Positions 28,928 to 37,680 of a stretch of DNA of 64,000 nucleotides are shown here, in pieces. Position 1 is the stretch's first letter. Each line of letters begins with the position of its first letter. This stretch comes from Prevotella sp. Lineage in GTDB: Bacteria; Bacteroidota; Bacteroidia; Bacteroidales; Bacteroidaceae. The position numbers and the translations under genes were made by a program. The notes under the pieces were generated by a model. That model saw only the letters and a program-made list of their open reading frames with translations, was not told where the DNA came from and ran no database searches. Where the stretch lies: assembly GCA_017538105.1 (NCBI GenBank), contig JAFYJN010000045.1:1-64000 (forward strand), given 5' to 3'.

Positions 28928-30163
28928 TTATTCTGAATTACTCTCCCTCTTGGCTGTATTTTTTCCTAATTGCAACCTCGTTAAGCATCTATACAGCAAA
29001 ACGCATGCCAAAATAATCATGCCTTGGGCATAATCTTGAAATACACTTCCTACACAGAACAGAATCAATAAGATGAATTGTATGGTCCACCACCAATGGC
29101 CTTGTCCCTTGTGCAGACGCTTCACGACAGGATAGAGCATCACAAGGGGTAGGGGATTGAACAATAGACACTGCAGGTTGGTGCTGATAGTGGGGTGTTT
29201 CGAGAAAAACAGGGCGCATAATACCACACCCACTAAGCCGACAATCAGCATGAGCAAGGCGTCAAACCACCAGAAGATGCGCTTAAGCCAAAATTGTTCA
29301 ATGAGTGTGACCAAAAGAATGAGGGCGGAGAAGAGCATCATGCTGGTGCACGGACTGATAGGCAGGTCGGCTCCGGTCATAATCGGACCGGCTTTCAATA
29401 ATTCAGAGGTCTCTTTCACCAATGGACGCTCGCTCCCGTCGCTCCCGCGAATGACAGCGGCTGCGAAATCGTCGCGTAGGTTAAAGGGAAGAAACTGGCG
29501 CTCTTTTCGTGTGGTGGGTTGGTCTGCCCTGACACCCAACAGCAGGTCGATGCCAAAGGTGGTCCAAGGGTAGTCGCGACTGCACTCATGCACATACTCC
29601 CTGTAAGTGGTTGGGGGAAGGGCGTTATGGTATTCGATGGTACCATCTAAATGGCTGACTATCATGTTACGGGCACGCGTAGTACAGTTGTCGTAAAAGA
29701 AATTATATCGGTACTTGGCGTTCTCGGGCTTGTAATTCTCACGCAAAGCATTGAAAATGACAGATTTCTCGTGACTGTTCAGATTCAGCACCTGTTCAGT
29801 GACACCGCTCCCACGTTGGATATACTCGAACAGGAAATCGCGCATCATCAAGATGCCCATCTCATATTCGGCTGTGGCAAAAGTAAAACGCCAGATAAAA
29901 TGGGGACTGTTGAAATCGAACACGCCGTAGTTTACTACGAAATCCGTGCCGTGGCTCTTGTCGAGAACACGGATGGCCGAGTGACCGTAGATGCTGTACA
30001 CCTTTTGGTGGGGAGTACAGGTGAGCAGACTGATTTCCAGAGAGTCGGAAGGAGTGGTATGGAACTGCCCATGGGCTGCGACATTGCTGAAAGTCAGCAT
30101 GAACAGCACAATGATCTTTTGTAGAATGCCTGTCTTTCGTTTCACGAGTGCAAAATTATACAT
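28928..30163 (-). CDS. DUF4105/Lnb-type membrane protein (likely lipoprotein N-acyltransferase)
   Basis: About 411 residues. A signal-like N-terminus ([20 protein letters not shown]) precedes a periplasmic DUF4105 domain with [24 protein letters not shown] and [12 protein letters not shown], its His and Cys being the likely catalytic residues; then about five membrane helices fill the C-terminal third. The domain is that of Lnb, described in Bacteroides as an enzyme transferring an acyl chain to the lipoprotein N-terminus, replacing the Lnt of Proteobacteria. I rely on memory for that assignment. Start is uncertain: ATG 30163 is used, but a -7-like TAATTTTG (30151-30158) inside it could make a leaderless GTG at 30145 the real start. 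Confidence 0.8.
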   Translation of the reverse strand: MYNFALVKRKTGILQKIIVLFMLTFSNVAAHGQFHTTPSDSLEISLLTCTPHQKVYSIYGHSAIRVLDKSHGTDFVVNYGVFDFNSPHFIWRFTFATAEYEMGILMMRDFLFEYIQRGSGVTEQVLNLNSHEKSVIFNALRENYKPENAKYRYNFFYDNCTTRARNMIVSHLDGTIEYHNALPPTTYREYVHECSRDYPWTTFGIDLLLGVRADQPTTRKERQFLPFNLRDDFAAAVIRGSDGSERPLVKETSELLKAGPIMTGADLPISPCTSMMLFSALILLVTLIEQFWLKRIFWWFDALLMLIVGLVGVVLCALFFSKHPTISTNLQCLLFNPLPLVMLYPVVKRLHKGQGHWWWTIQFILLILFCVGSVFQDYAQGMIILACVLLYRCLTRLQLGKNTAKRESNSE

Positions 30164-30192
30164 AATTTTGGAAATATTTGGCAATCTCGCGA

Positions 30193-30208
30193 TATATTTG
30201 TATTTTTG
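30193..30208 (+). promoter_or_regulatory. Tandem -7 boxes before the first kinase
   Basis: TATATTTG (30193-30200) followed directly by TATTTTTG (30201-30208). Both fit the consensus; start codon at 30277. Confidence 0.5.
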
Positions 30209-30276
30209 CATTTGCGAAAACAGATGATTTCACTTAAACTCTTACTCTACCATTCTTTCAAAAACTTTGAGCGGTC

Positions 30277-31677
30277 ATGCACTTAAAAAAGGGTTTTCAA
30301 CTCCAAAATGGTAAATATACCATCGAACGGGTCCTTGGACAGGGGGGCTTTGGTATCACGTACCAGGCTTCTACCCAAGATGGCGTCATCGTCGCCGTCA
30401 AAGAATTCTTCATGGATGGTACATGCGTCAGGGATGCCGCTACCAGTTTCGTTTCCGTTCCATCGGAAGGGGCTAAAGAGGATGTGGACCAGTACCGACA
30501 GAAATTTGTCAAAGAAGCCAACCGCTTGCTGCAACTCAATCATCCTCATATCGTCAAAGTGTATGACGTGTTCGAGGAGAATGGCACCAACTACTATGTC
30601 ATGGAGAATGTTGGGGGTGGTTCACTCCGGGAAAATATCCTTCGTGATGGGCCGATGAGTGAGGAAAAAGCCAAGGAAACGATTCTTCAAGTGGCTTCCG
30701 CATTGCAATACATGCATTCCGAGAAACATATATGCCATTATGATGTCAAACCGAGTAATATCCTTTTGGATGAGGATGGGAATGCCATATTGATAGATTT
30801 CGGATTGTCAAAGAACTACGATGAATATGGGCAGGAAACCAGTAGCACGCCTATTGGTCTCAGCAAGGGATTTGCGCCAATAGAACAATATCAACAGTCG
30901 TTGTCGGACTTCTCTCCTCCTACGGACATCTACGCTTTAGGAGCGACGTTTTATTTCCTCCTTTCAGGGAAGACTCCTCCGGAGGCAAGCGAGGTGCTTG
31001 AACACGGACTGCCATTTCTGGAAACATTGTCTCCGAACACATGGCAGACCATTCAAAAGGCGATGCAGCCGCTGCGCAGGAATCGTTTCCAGACGGTGGA
31101 TGATTTCTGTAGGTTTCTTGAGAATGAGATGACTGTCGTGAGAGCACCTCGACCGACTCATCCTGTTCAACCTGAAACTAGTTATCCCTCCGAATCAAAA
31201 GACAGCCAAAACAGGATTATACTCTGGATAGTGATATTGCTGTTGTTGGCTTTGTTGATGGTTGTCGGTTTGCTGCTAATGAAAAAGAACAGGAGCTCAG
31301 CCTACGGCAATAATAATGAAGCCGTTGTCGAAACGGTTACCGATTCATCCGAACCGGAAAGAACCATTCATGAGAATCCCCGACCGACGAAGACACAAAA
31401 AACATGGAATGGCAGTTTCATTATCCGAGGGAAGAGTTACCCCGTACGACTCTCTTTCCATGACAATAACGGCGTATTGTCGAACTGCGTTTATACCAAC
31501 GTGGGTCAAGGTGGTCAACTGAAATTACAGGGAAGTCGGAGCGGCTCCGTTTACACTTTTACTGGGGATGACGGATCTTATCCTTTAATCATTACCGTGA
31601 GTGAAACCGCCACAGGCCATTTCGAAGGTACTGCGACCGGACAATATGATGCAGTGGCGGTCTTTGGCGAGAGTTGA
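30277..31677 (+). CDS. Transmembrane Hanks-type Ser/Thr kinase (non-RD)
   Basis: A 466-residue protein: N-terminal kinase domain (about 14-285), one membrane helix (313-335), and an extracytoplasmic C-terminal beta-type domain (about 375-466). Kinase landmarks: Gly loop GQGGFG (21-26), VAVKEFF with K42, E80 in the C-helix, catalytic loop HYDVKPSN (H154, D156, K158, N161), DFG at 174-176 and APIEQY. The loop has Tyr where Arg is usual (HRD), so it is a non-RD kinase, perhaps not needing activation-loop phosphorylation. The outer domain opens with WNGSFIIRGKSYPVRLSF, possibly a sensor. It resembles the kinase at 60672, sharing VAVKEFF and HxDxKP. Confidence 0.92.
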   Translation: MHLKKGFQLQNGKYTIERVLGQGGFGITYQASTQDGVIVAVKEFFMDGTCVRDAATSFVSVPSEGAKEDVDQYRQKFVKEANRLLQLNHPHIVKVYDVFEENGTNYYVMENVGGGSLRENILRDGPMSEEKAKETILQVASALQYMHSEKHICHYDVKPSNILLDEDGNAILIDFGLSKNYDEYGQETSSTPIGLSKGFAPIEQYQQSLSDFSPPTDIYALGATFYFLLSGKTPPEASEVLEHGLPFLETLSPNTWQTIQKAMQPLRRNRFQTVDDFCRFLENEMTVVRAPRPTHPVQPETSYPSESKDSQNRIILWIVILLLLALLMVVGLLLMKKNRSSAYGNNNEAVVETVTDSSEPERTIHENPRPTKTQKTWNGSFIIRGKSYPVRLSFHDNNGVLSNCVYTNVGQGGQLKLQGSRSGSVYTFTGDDGSYPLIITVSETATGHFEGTATGQYDAVAVFGES

Positions 31678-32010
31678 TTCTGGAAACTTCCATCAGTCAA
31701 TGGGCACTCTTCTGCATCTTTTGTCGTCCGCAAACTTGTCATGAACCACGCCGATTGATGCAGGAAAAAAGTTGCCCCAAATGCCGACATGTACCCATAT
31801 TTAGAAGTAAATTACGTTTAATTCAGCCAAACTCCCCCAAATAATGTGAAATAATGCCCATTATTCGATTTTTTTCAATAATTTTGCAATTTGTTATGAA
31901 GAGTAAAGGGTGGTGGATTTGGCTATCTCGAAAAAAATGGCCATCTTTGCACCCGGTTTTGGCAAATATGCCTCTTTGAAATATCGATAATTAATTGTCA
32001 GATTAAATAC
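31678..32010. other. Intergenic stretch with promoter-like sites
   Basis: No gene. TAATTTTG (31879-31886) is an exact -7 match; CATCTTTG near 31943 is a near match, better placed for the OMP start at 32011. No clear terminator for the kinase gene was found. Confidence 0.4.
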
Positions 32011-33306
32011 ATGAGACGAATCCTAATGGTTTGGCTGGCCTGCATGGCAGCTCTGCCCTTTTTCGCACAAGGTAATGGCACCATCTCTCCCTACAGTCAG
32101 TATGGCTTCGGAATGCTCTCGGAACAGTCGGGAGGGTATAACCGTGGTATGAATGGGGTAGGACTAGGGTTCAGGGAACATAACCAACTGAACGTGACCA
32201 ACCCAGCTTCCTACTCGGCCATCGACTCTTTGTCGTTCCTCTTCGATGTGGGTGGGTCGGGATCCTTCACAAGCTTTCTGGAAAACGGAAAACGGAAAAA
32301 CTCAAGAAGCGGTTCCATTGACTATGTCTTGGCCGGCTTCAGGGCTTTCAAACATGTGGGCGTGTCATTTGGATTCCTTCCCTTCAGTAAGACGAGATAC
32401 AACTATTCGGTCACAGGTAATCTCAACAATGACGAGCAGTCAACGTATACCAATTCGTATTCTGGTGATGGTGCGCTTTCGCAGGTGTTCCTCGGATTTG
32501 GATGGGAACCGTTCAAAGGCATATCTTTCGGCGTTAATGGGGGGTACTTGTGGGGCTCCACCACCAAAATAGTGGGAAATACCTATAGTGACAACAGCAT
32601 CAGCGGACTGATGAAGTGGTATTCCACCAGTGTATCCAATTATAAGGTCGACTTTGGCTTGCAACTTTCTGTCCCGTTTACCAAAAAGGACAAATTGACG
32701 CTGGGAGCCACCTACGGGCTGGGGCACTCGCTCAATGCCGATGCGCAGTGTATGGTGGCGTCAGTCAACCAGCAGACCTCGGTGAGCGATACCATGGCGT
32801 ATACGGTGGCTGATGCATACAAACTGCCTACGATGATTGGTGGAGGCCTGGCTTGGAACCACAACAACCGGTTGAAAGTGGGTTTCGACTATACTTACCA
32901 GAAATGGTCAGAAACGTCTTACCCCGTTTATGAGGTAGTTAACGATGTCCCGTCTTATAAGCTCGACAACGACTATTTCCTCGACAGGCATAAGTTCAAC
33001 GTCGGTATGGAATACTGCCGTGATGAATATGCCCGGAAGTTAGCTCCACGTATCAGATATCGCTTGGGTGCTTCTTATGCCACACCTTATTATAAATTGA
33101 ACGGTGCCGATGGGCCAAAGGAAATGGCGGTGAGTGCCGGTGTGGCTATTCCTATCGTCAACTCATGGAATAACCGTTCAATCCTCAACATCTCGGCACA
33201 ATGGGTGAGAAACGAGGCGAAGGGTTTCCTACGCGAAGATATGTTTAGGATAAGCATCGGCCTGACGTTCAATGAGCGATGGTTCATGAAGTGGAAGGTG
33301 AACTGA
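32011..33306 (+). CDS. Outer-membrane beta-barrel protein
   Basis: A 431-residue protein with signal MRRILMVWLACMAALPFFAQ and alternating amphipathic strands rich in aromatic and Gly residues throughout, the pattern of a barrel (for example SFLFDVGGSGSFTSFL, RIRYRLGASYATPYYKL). It recalls FadL/OmpP1-like porins (YSQYGFGMLS... near the mature N-terminus; NPASYSAIDS), though the fit is loose. Its stop overlaps the LptC start by one base (TGATG), so it leads an envelope operon; in Bacteroidota this order (OMP, LptC, CNNM/CBS protein, PpiD-like) is common. Ligand unknown. Confidence 0.8.
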   Translation: MRRILMVWLACMAALPFFAQGNGTISPYSQYGFGMLSEQSGGYNRGMNGVGLGFREHNQLNVTNPASYSAIDSLSFLFDVGGSGSFTSFLENGKRKNSRSGSIDYVLAGFRAFKHVGVSFGFLPFSKTRYNYSVTGNLNNDEQSTYTNSYSGDGALSQVFLGFGWEPFKGISFGVNGGYLWGSTTKIVGNTYSDNSISGLMKWYSTSVSNYKVDFGLQLSVPFTKKDKLTLGATYGLGHSLNADAQCMVASVNQQTSVSDTMAYTVADAYKLPTMIGGGLAWNHNNRLKVGFDYTYQKWSETSYPVYEVVNDVPSYKLDNDYFLDRHKFNVGMEYCRDEYARKLAPRIRYRLGASYATPYYKLNGADGPKEMAVSAGVAIPIVNSWNNRSILNISAQWVRNEAKGFLREDMFRISIGLTFNERWFMKWKVN

Positions 33307-33986
33307 TGGCGAAACGGAAGGCGCGATGGAGAATACTGGCGGCCGGGGGATTGACGTTGGCCGTAATGGCGGGATGTTCCGAGGAGAAAGAACATGTCGC
33401 TCCGGCAATCCATGAACGCGATTCCGTGGCTATGATGACGTCGTATGGCGTCAATACGCTCATTTCCGACTCTGGCGTTATCAAATACCGTATCGTGGCT
33501 GAAGAATGGGAAATGAACGAAAAGAGAAACCCATCCCGGTGGATATTCAAAAAAGGACTTTTCCTTGAACAGTTCGACCCTACGCTGCATGTGCAGTCAT
33601 ACATCCAATGCGACACGGCTTATTACTACGATGTCGACAAACTGTGGGAACTGAGGGGAAGGGTACGTATCCTATCGAAAAACGGATTGCGGTTTAGAAG
33701 TGAGGAATTGTTTTGGGACGAACGAAAACACGAAATTTACTCCAACAAATTCTCCCACCTCATCACACCTGACAGGGAACTGCAGGGGTCAACCTTCAGA
33801 AGCGACGAGCGTATGACCAAATACTACGTTTCTTCAACAAAGGGGTCGTTCAAAAAGGACGATATTGATGACTCGGAGAAGAAAAAGTCCTCAACTACAA
33901 GAAACGATTCTACAACGAGCATAGGACGACAGCCGGCATCGCCAAGAAGAAAAGTGAAGACAATTCCACTTACCAGACCTGAATAG
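33306..33986 (+). CDS. lptC: LPS export protein LptC
   Basis: A 226-residue protein starting at ATG 33306 within TGATG. Lipobox MAGC (signal MAKRKARWRILAAGGLTLAVMAGC) makes it a lipoprotein, as usual for LptC of Bacteroidota. The mature part has the OstA-like beta-jellyroll features of the Lpt bridge: FEQFDP..., TAYYYDVDKLWELRGRVRIL, FRSEELFWDE and YSNKF. LptC takes LPS from LptBFG to LptA on the way to the outer membrane. The C-terminal ~45 residues are a charged Ser/Lys tail of no clear role. Two bases separate it from the next gene. Confidence 0.88.
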   Translation: MAKRKARWRILAAGGLTLAVMAGCSEEKEHVAPAIHERDSVAMMTSYGVNTLISDSGVIKYRIVAEEWEMNEKRNPSRWIFKKGLFLEQFDPTLHVQSYIQCDTAYYYDVDKLWELRGRVRILSKNGLRFRSEELFWDERKHEIYSNKFSHLITPDRELQGSTFRSDERMTKYYVSSTKGSFKKDDIDDSEKKKSSTTRNDSTTSIGRQPASPRRKVKTIPLTRPE

Positions 33987-33988
33987 TT

Positions 33989-35254
33989 ATGTACTTGTCA
34001 ATCATCATAGGCATATTGGTGTCGATGGCGTTCTCCGCCTTCTTCTCGGGTATGGAGATAGCTTTTGTGTCAAGCAATAGGCTCCTGGCTGAGGTGGAGA
34101 AGGAGAAAAACGGCATGGGACAGAAACTCCTGTCGGTGTTCTTCTGCCATCCCAACGACTTTGTCAGTACGATGCTCGTAGGTAACAACATCGCACTTGT
34201 GGTCTACGGAATTCTTATTGCCAAATTCTTCGACACAACAATATTCAAGGACATGGCGGCGGGATTCACCGTGCCGGCAGATACCATACTCTCCACCATC
34301 ATCATCCTTTTTACTGGAGAATTCCTGCCAAAGGTGTTTTTTAAAAGCAACCCCAACAGTTTACTCACGTTCTTCGCTCCACCAGCTTATTTTTGCTATA
34401 TTCTCCTGTGGCCCATATCAAAATTCGCCACATTCCTTTCCAGATGCTTCCTGAGAATTGTGGGTGTGCGCATGGAGAAAAAAAAGGATGAAGAGGAATT
34501 TACGAAGGTCGACCTTGATTACCTCGTACAGTCGAGTATCGACAACGCAAAAGATGATGAGCAAATTGAGGAGGAAGTGAAATTCTTCCAGAATGCACTC
34601 GATTTCTCTGATACGAAAGTGCGCGACTGCATGGTGCCGAGGACGGAAATTAATGCGGTGGAGGATAACTGTGATGTGGAACTGCTCAAACAACGGTTCA
34701 TAGAAAGTGGACATTCAAAAATCATTGTATATCATGAGGATATCGACCATATCATCGGATATATCCACTCGTCGGAGATGTTCAGAAGAAAGGACCGATG
34801 GATATCTGGACTGAGGACGATGCCCTTCGTGCCAGAAACGATGGCGGCGAAAAAATTAATGCGCATCCTCCTCCAGCAGAAAAAGAGCTTGGCCGTGGTC
34901 ATAGATGAATATGGAGGGACGAGTGGACTGGTGTCGCTCGAAGATATCGTCGAGGAAATATTCGGCGACATCGAAGACGAACACGACAATAACAGCTATG
35001 TGGCTAAAAAAGTGACCGAAAACGAATATGTCCTCTCGGCAAGACTTGAGATTGACAAGGTGAACGAAATGTTCAATCTCGAACTGCCGGAAAGTGACGA
35101 ATACATGACTGTAGGGGGGCTCATTCTCCATGCATACCAGAGCTTCCCTAAACTCCACGAGGTGGTTAAAATTGATCAATTTGAGTTCAAAATATTGAAG
35201 AATACCATGACCAAAATAGAGTTGGTGAGGCTAAAAGTCGGGCAAAAAGAATAA
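33989..35254 (+). CDS. CNNM/CBS-domain membrane protein (HlyC/CorC family)
   Basis: A 421-residue protein: CNNM-type N-terminal membrane region (helices near 4-24, 65-90, 95-117, 130-150; start with SAFFSGMEIAFVSSNRLLAE), two CBS domains (about 205-330, including VRDCMVPRTEI and the second ending GGTSGLVSLEDIVEEIFG) and a C-terminal CorC/HlyC domain (about 345-420). Members include Mg2+/Co2+ exporters and GldE of gliding Bacteroidota. The transported ion cannot be deduced. Two bases downstream of lptC, so co-transcribed with it. Confidence 0.9.
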   Translation: MYLSIIIGILVSMAFSAFFSGMEIAFVSSNRLLAEVEKEKNGMGQKLLSVFFCHPNDFVSTMLVGNNIALVVYGILIAKFFDTTIFKDMAAGFTVPADTILSTIIILFTGEFLPKVFFKSNPNSLLTFFAPPAYFCYILLWPISKFATFLSRCFLRIVGVRMEKKKDEEEFTKVDLDYLVQSSIDNAKDDEQIEEEVKFFQNALDFSDTKVRDCMVPRTEINAVEDNCDVELLKQRFIESGHSKIIVYHEDIDHIIGYIHSSEMFRRKDRWISGLRTMPFVPETMAAKKLMRILLQQKKSLAVVIDEYGGTSGLVSLEDIVEEIFGDIEDEHDNNSYVAKKVTENEYVLSARLEIDKVNEMFNLELPESDEYMTVGGLILHAYQSFPKLHEVVKIDQFEFKILKNTMTKIELVRLKVGQKE

Positions 35255-35292
35255 TTTTCAAAGAATTATTCGCTCGTTTGCCTTTTTCTTCG

Positions 35293-35300
35293 TAATTTTG
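35293..35300 (+). promoter_or_regulatory. Promoter -7 box of the PpiD-like gene
   Basis: TAATTTTG, exact match, 76 bases before ATG 35376. Confidence 0.5.
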
Positions 35301-35375
35301 TACGCTTTTTGTGAAATGGCCTCCTCGGAGACCGCTCTGGAAAAGAAAAACAAATAAATTAATCAAATAATAGTA

Positions 35376-37508
35376 ATGGCAGCATTAGGAAAAATTAGAA
35401 GTAAAGGGATTATCCTGATTTGCGTGATTGGTTTTGCGCTTTTCGCCTTTGTGGCTGAAGAAATGTTCCGCTCTTGCGACTCAACGAGGGCTGAACGAAG
35501 CCAGCGCCTCGGTGAGGTGATGGGTGAAAAAATCAACGCTCAGGACTACCAGAAGTATGTGGAAGAATTTGTTGAATGTATGAAGATGGACGGACAGCAA
35601 GCCTCCGACGAACAGCTTAGGGATGCGGCTTGGGAATATTACGTCCAGGAAAAAATCATCACCAAAGAAGCGGAAAAACTGGGTCTCGCCGTCACAGACG
35701 AGGAAATCCAGGACATCATGACGCAAGGCACAAGTCCACTGCTGGTAAATATCCCCATTCCTGATTTCCACAACCAACAGACAGGACGGTTTGATATTAA
35801 CGCTTACAAGCAGTTCATGAACAGTTATGAGCAGGCTCGTATGGCAAATCCGCAAATTGAACAGGTGTATAAGTATCTTCTCTTCAAGGAAAGACAACTT
35901 CGCTCCTCGGTGCTCATGCAGAAATACCAAACGTTGCTCGCGGCATGTGTCATTTCCAACCCAGTGGATGCGGAATTCAATTTCAATGCTGAAAAAGTGG
36001 AGAGCGATGTGCAACTGGCATATATCGACTATCGTTCTGTGGAAGACAAAGACGTGAAAATTTCTGACGCCGACCTCCAGAAGAAATACGATGAGATGAA
36101 ACCTGCTTTCCAGCTGTCGCAGGAGGTGAGGGCTATCAAATACATCCAGGTGAAGAAAGTGGCTTCGGATGCTGACCGCGACAACCTCTACAAGAGCTTG
36201 CAGAAAGCGGCGGCCGAAATTGACAGCGCTGGCATTGAGAATACGGTTCGCAAATACCAGTCGCTCACATCTTACCTGGGAGTTCCCGTGTCTAAATCTG
36301 CATTCTCCGCGGATATGTTTGCCGTCATCGATTCCATGCCCGTTGGTGCTGTCAAGGGACCGGTGGAGAGCAAGACCGACAACTCGTTCAATGTGGTTAA
36401 ACTGCTCTCAAAGACAACACTCCCCGATAGCATTCAATATCGCATCATCGCTACTAACGGAAAGTCGCTCGACGAGGCGAAAACAAAGGCCGACAGTATA
36501 CTCAAGGCTATTCAAGGTGGTGCTGACTTCGATGAAATAGCCAAAAAATATGAGCAGACCCCGGAAAAGGTGTGGCTTACCACGCAACGCTACGAGAGAG
36601 CTTCCAACATGAGCAAGGACGACATGGCTTTCATCAATGCGTTGAATAACATGGCGGTCAATGAGCTGAAACAACTCGACATGTCACAGAACAGCATCGT
36701 CATCCAGGTGCTCGACCGCAAGAACATGATTACGAAGTATGATGTGGCTATGATTAAACGGACCATTGAATTCTCACCCGAGACATCTCATTCCATTAGC
36801 GATGGGTTCAAACAATTCGTAGCTGCCAACCAGACGGTAGAGGCCATGGAGAAGAATGCGGCGAAAGCGGGATATCAAGTTCGCGAACTGCCCAGCGTCA
36901 CTACTTCGTCAGGTGGAATTCAGGGAGTGAACAACTCGAAAGAGGCTCTCCGTTGGGTGTTCAACAGCGATACGAAAAAGGGTGATATCTCCGAGGTAAT
37001 CACGTGCGGAAATAATCAGGACGAACTGATTGTCATGGCGCTTACCGATATCTATCCCAAGGGATATATGCCGCTCTCCAATCCACAGGTGAACCAGATG
37101 GTGCGCCAAGAGGTGATGAACGACAAGAAAGCGGAGCTCATCATGCAGAAACTCAATGGTGTGAAGAGCGTGGCTGAGGCACAACAGAAAGGCGCAAAAC
37201 TCCTCGACCTCAATCAGATAACGTTGGCATCACCTGCTTTCGTTACCGAACTGCAGGCTCAGGAACCGGCTCTCAGCGGTGCCGTGGCGGCAACGGAAAA
37301 GGGTAAGTTCTCTTCACATCCCGTAAAAGGAAATGCGGCTGTATACACATTCTTGGTGAAGGAACGCAGACAACTGGAGGGTAAGTTCAACAACATGCAA
37401 TATCAGTCGAAGACAGCGCAACGCTATCTCAACATGATTGGACAGACTTTCCAAAACGAACTCATGAAGAGTGCTCAACTCACCGACAACCGTTATCTGT
37501 TCATGTAA
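35376..37508 (+). CDS. PpiD/SurA-type periplasmic chaperone (peptidyl-prolyl isomerase)
   Basis: A 710-residue inner-membrane anchored protein: single helix (about 13-31), then a SurA-N-like helical chaperone region (about 35-230), and parvulin-like segments (for example YRIIATNGKSLDEAKTKADSI, with ADFDEIAKKYEQ, near 345-390) plus a C-terminal helical part. PpiD-type proteins stand at the Sec exit and help outer-membrane proteins fold. The parvulin active-site residues are not clearly kept, so it may be chaperone only. Follows the lptC operon with its own promoter. Confidence 0.9.
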   Translation: MAALGKIRSKGIILICVIGFALFAFVAEEMFRSCDSTRAERSQRLGEVMGEKINAQDYQKYVEEFVECMKMDGQQASDEQLRDAAWEYYVQEKIITKEAEKLGLAVTDEEIQDIMTQGTSPLLVNIPIPDFHNQQTGRFDINAYKQFMNSYEQARMANPQIEQVYKYLLFKERQLRSSVLMQKYQTLLAACVISNPVDAEFNFNAEKVESDVQLAYIDYRSVEDKDVKISDADLQKKYDEMKPAFQLSQEVRAIKYIQVKKVASDADRDNLYKSLQKAAAEIDSAGIENTVRKYQSLTSYLGVPVSKSAFSADMFAVIDSMPVGAVKGPVESKTDNSFNVVKLLSKTTLPDSIQYRIIATNGKSLDEAKTKADSILKAIQGGADFDEIAKKYEQTPEKVWLTTQRYERASNMSKDDMAFINALNNMAVNELKQLDMSQNSIVIQVLDRKNMITKYDVAMIKRTIEFSPETSHSISDGFKQFVAANQTVEAMEKNAAKAGYQVRELPSVTTSSGGIQGVNNSKEALRWVFNSDTKKGDISEVITCGNNQDELIVMALTDIYPKGYMPLSNPQVNQMVRQEVMNDKKAELIMQKLNGVKSVAEAQQKGAKLLDLNQITLASPAFVTELQAQEPALSGAVAATEKGKFSSHPVKGNAAVYTFLVKERRQLEGKFNNMQYQSKTAQRYLNMIGQTFQNELMKSAQLTDNRYLFM

Positions 37509-37586
37509 ATCATTGCGAAACCTCCGTAGTTTCATAATAAGGCACAAAGAATAATTGATATCACACAGTGACAAATAATCTTGAAA

Positions 37587-37620
37587 AGAGGACTTCCAAT
37601 GGCGGAAGTCCTCTTTTTTG
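37587..37620 (+). terminator. Terminator after the PpiD-like gene
   Basis: AGAGGACTTCC (37587-37597), loop AATGGC, GGAAGTCCTCT (37604-37614), then T6. Confidence 0.9.
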
Positions 37621-37629
37621 CGCTCTTTC

Positions 37630-37660
37630 TTTGTAATATCTCTTTTTTTGTGTAACTTCG
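37630..37660 (+). promoter_or_regulatory. Promoter of the first DUF187 gene
   Basis: TTTG (37630-37633), 19 bases, TAACTTCG (37653-37660). TTCG instead of TTTG in the -7 box is a variant also seen before 43135. Confidence 0.5.
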
Positions 37661-37680
37661 CACAAAATTGCAGAAAGACA

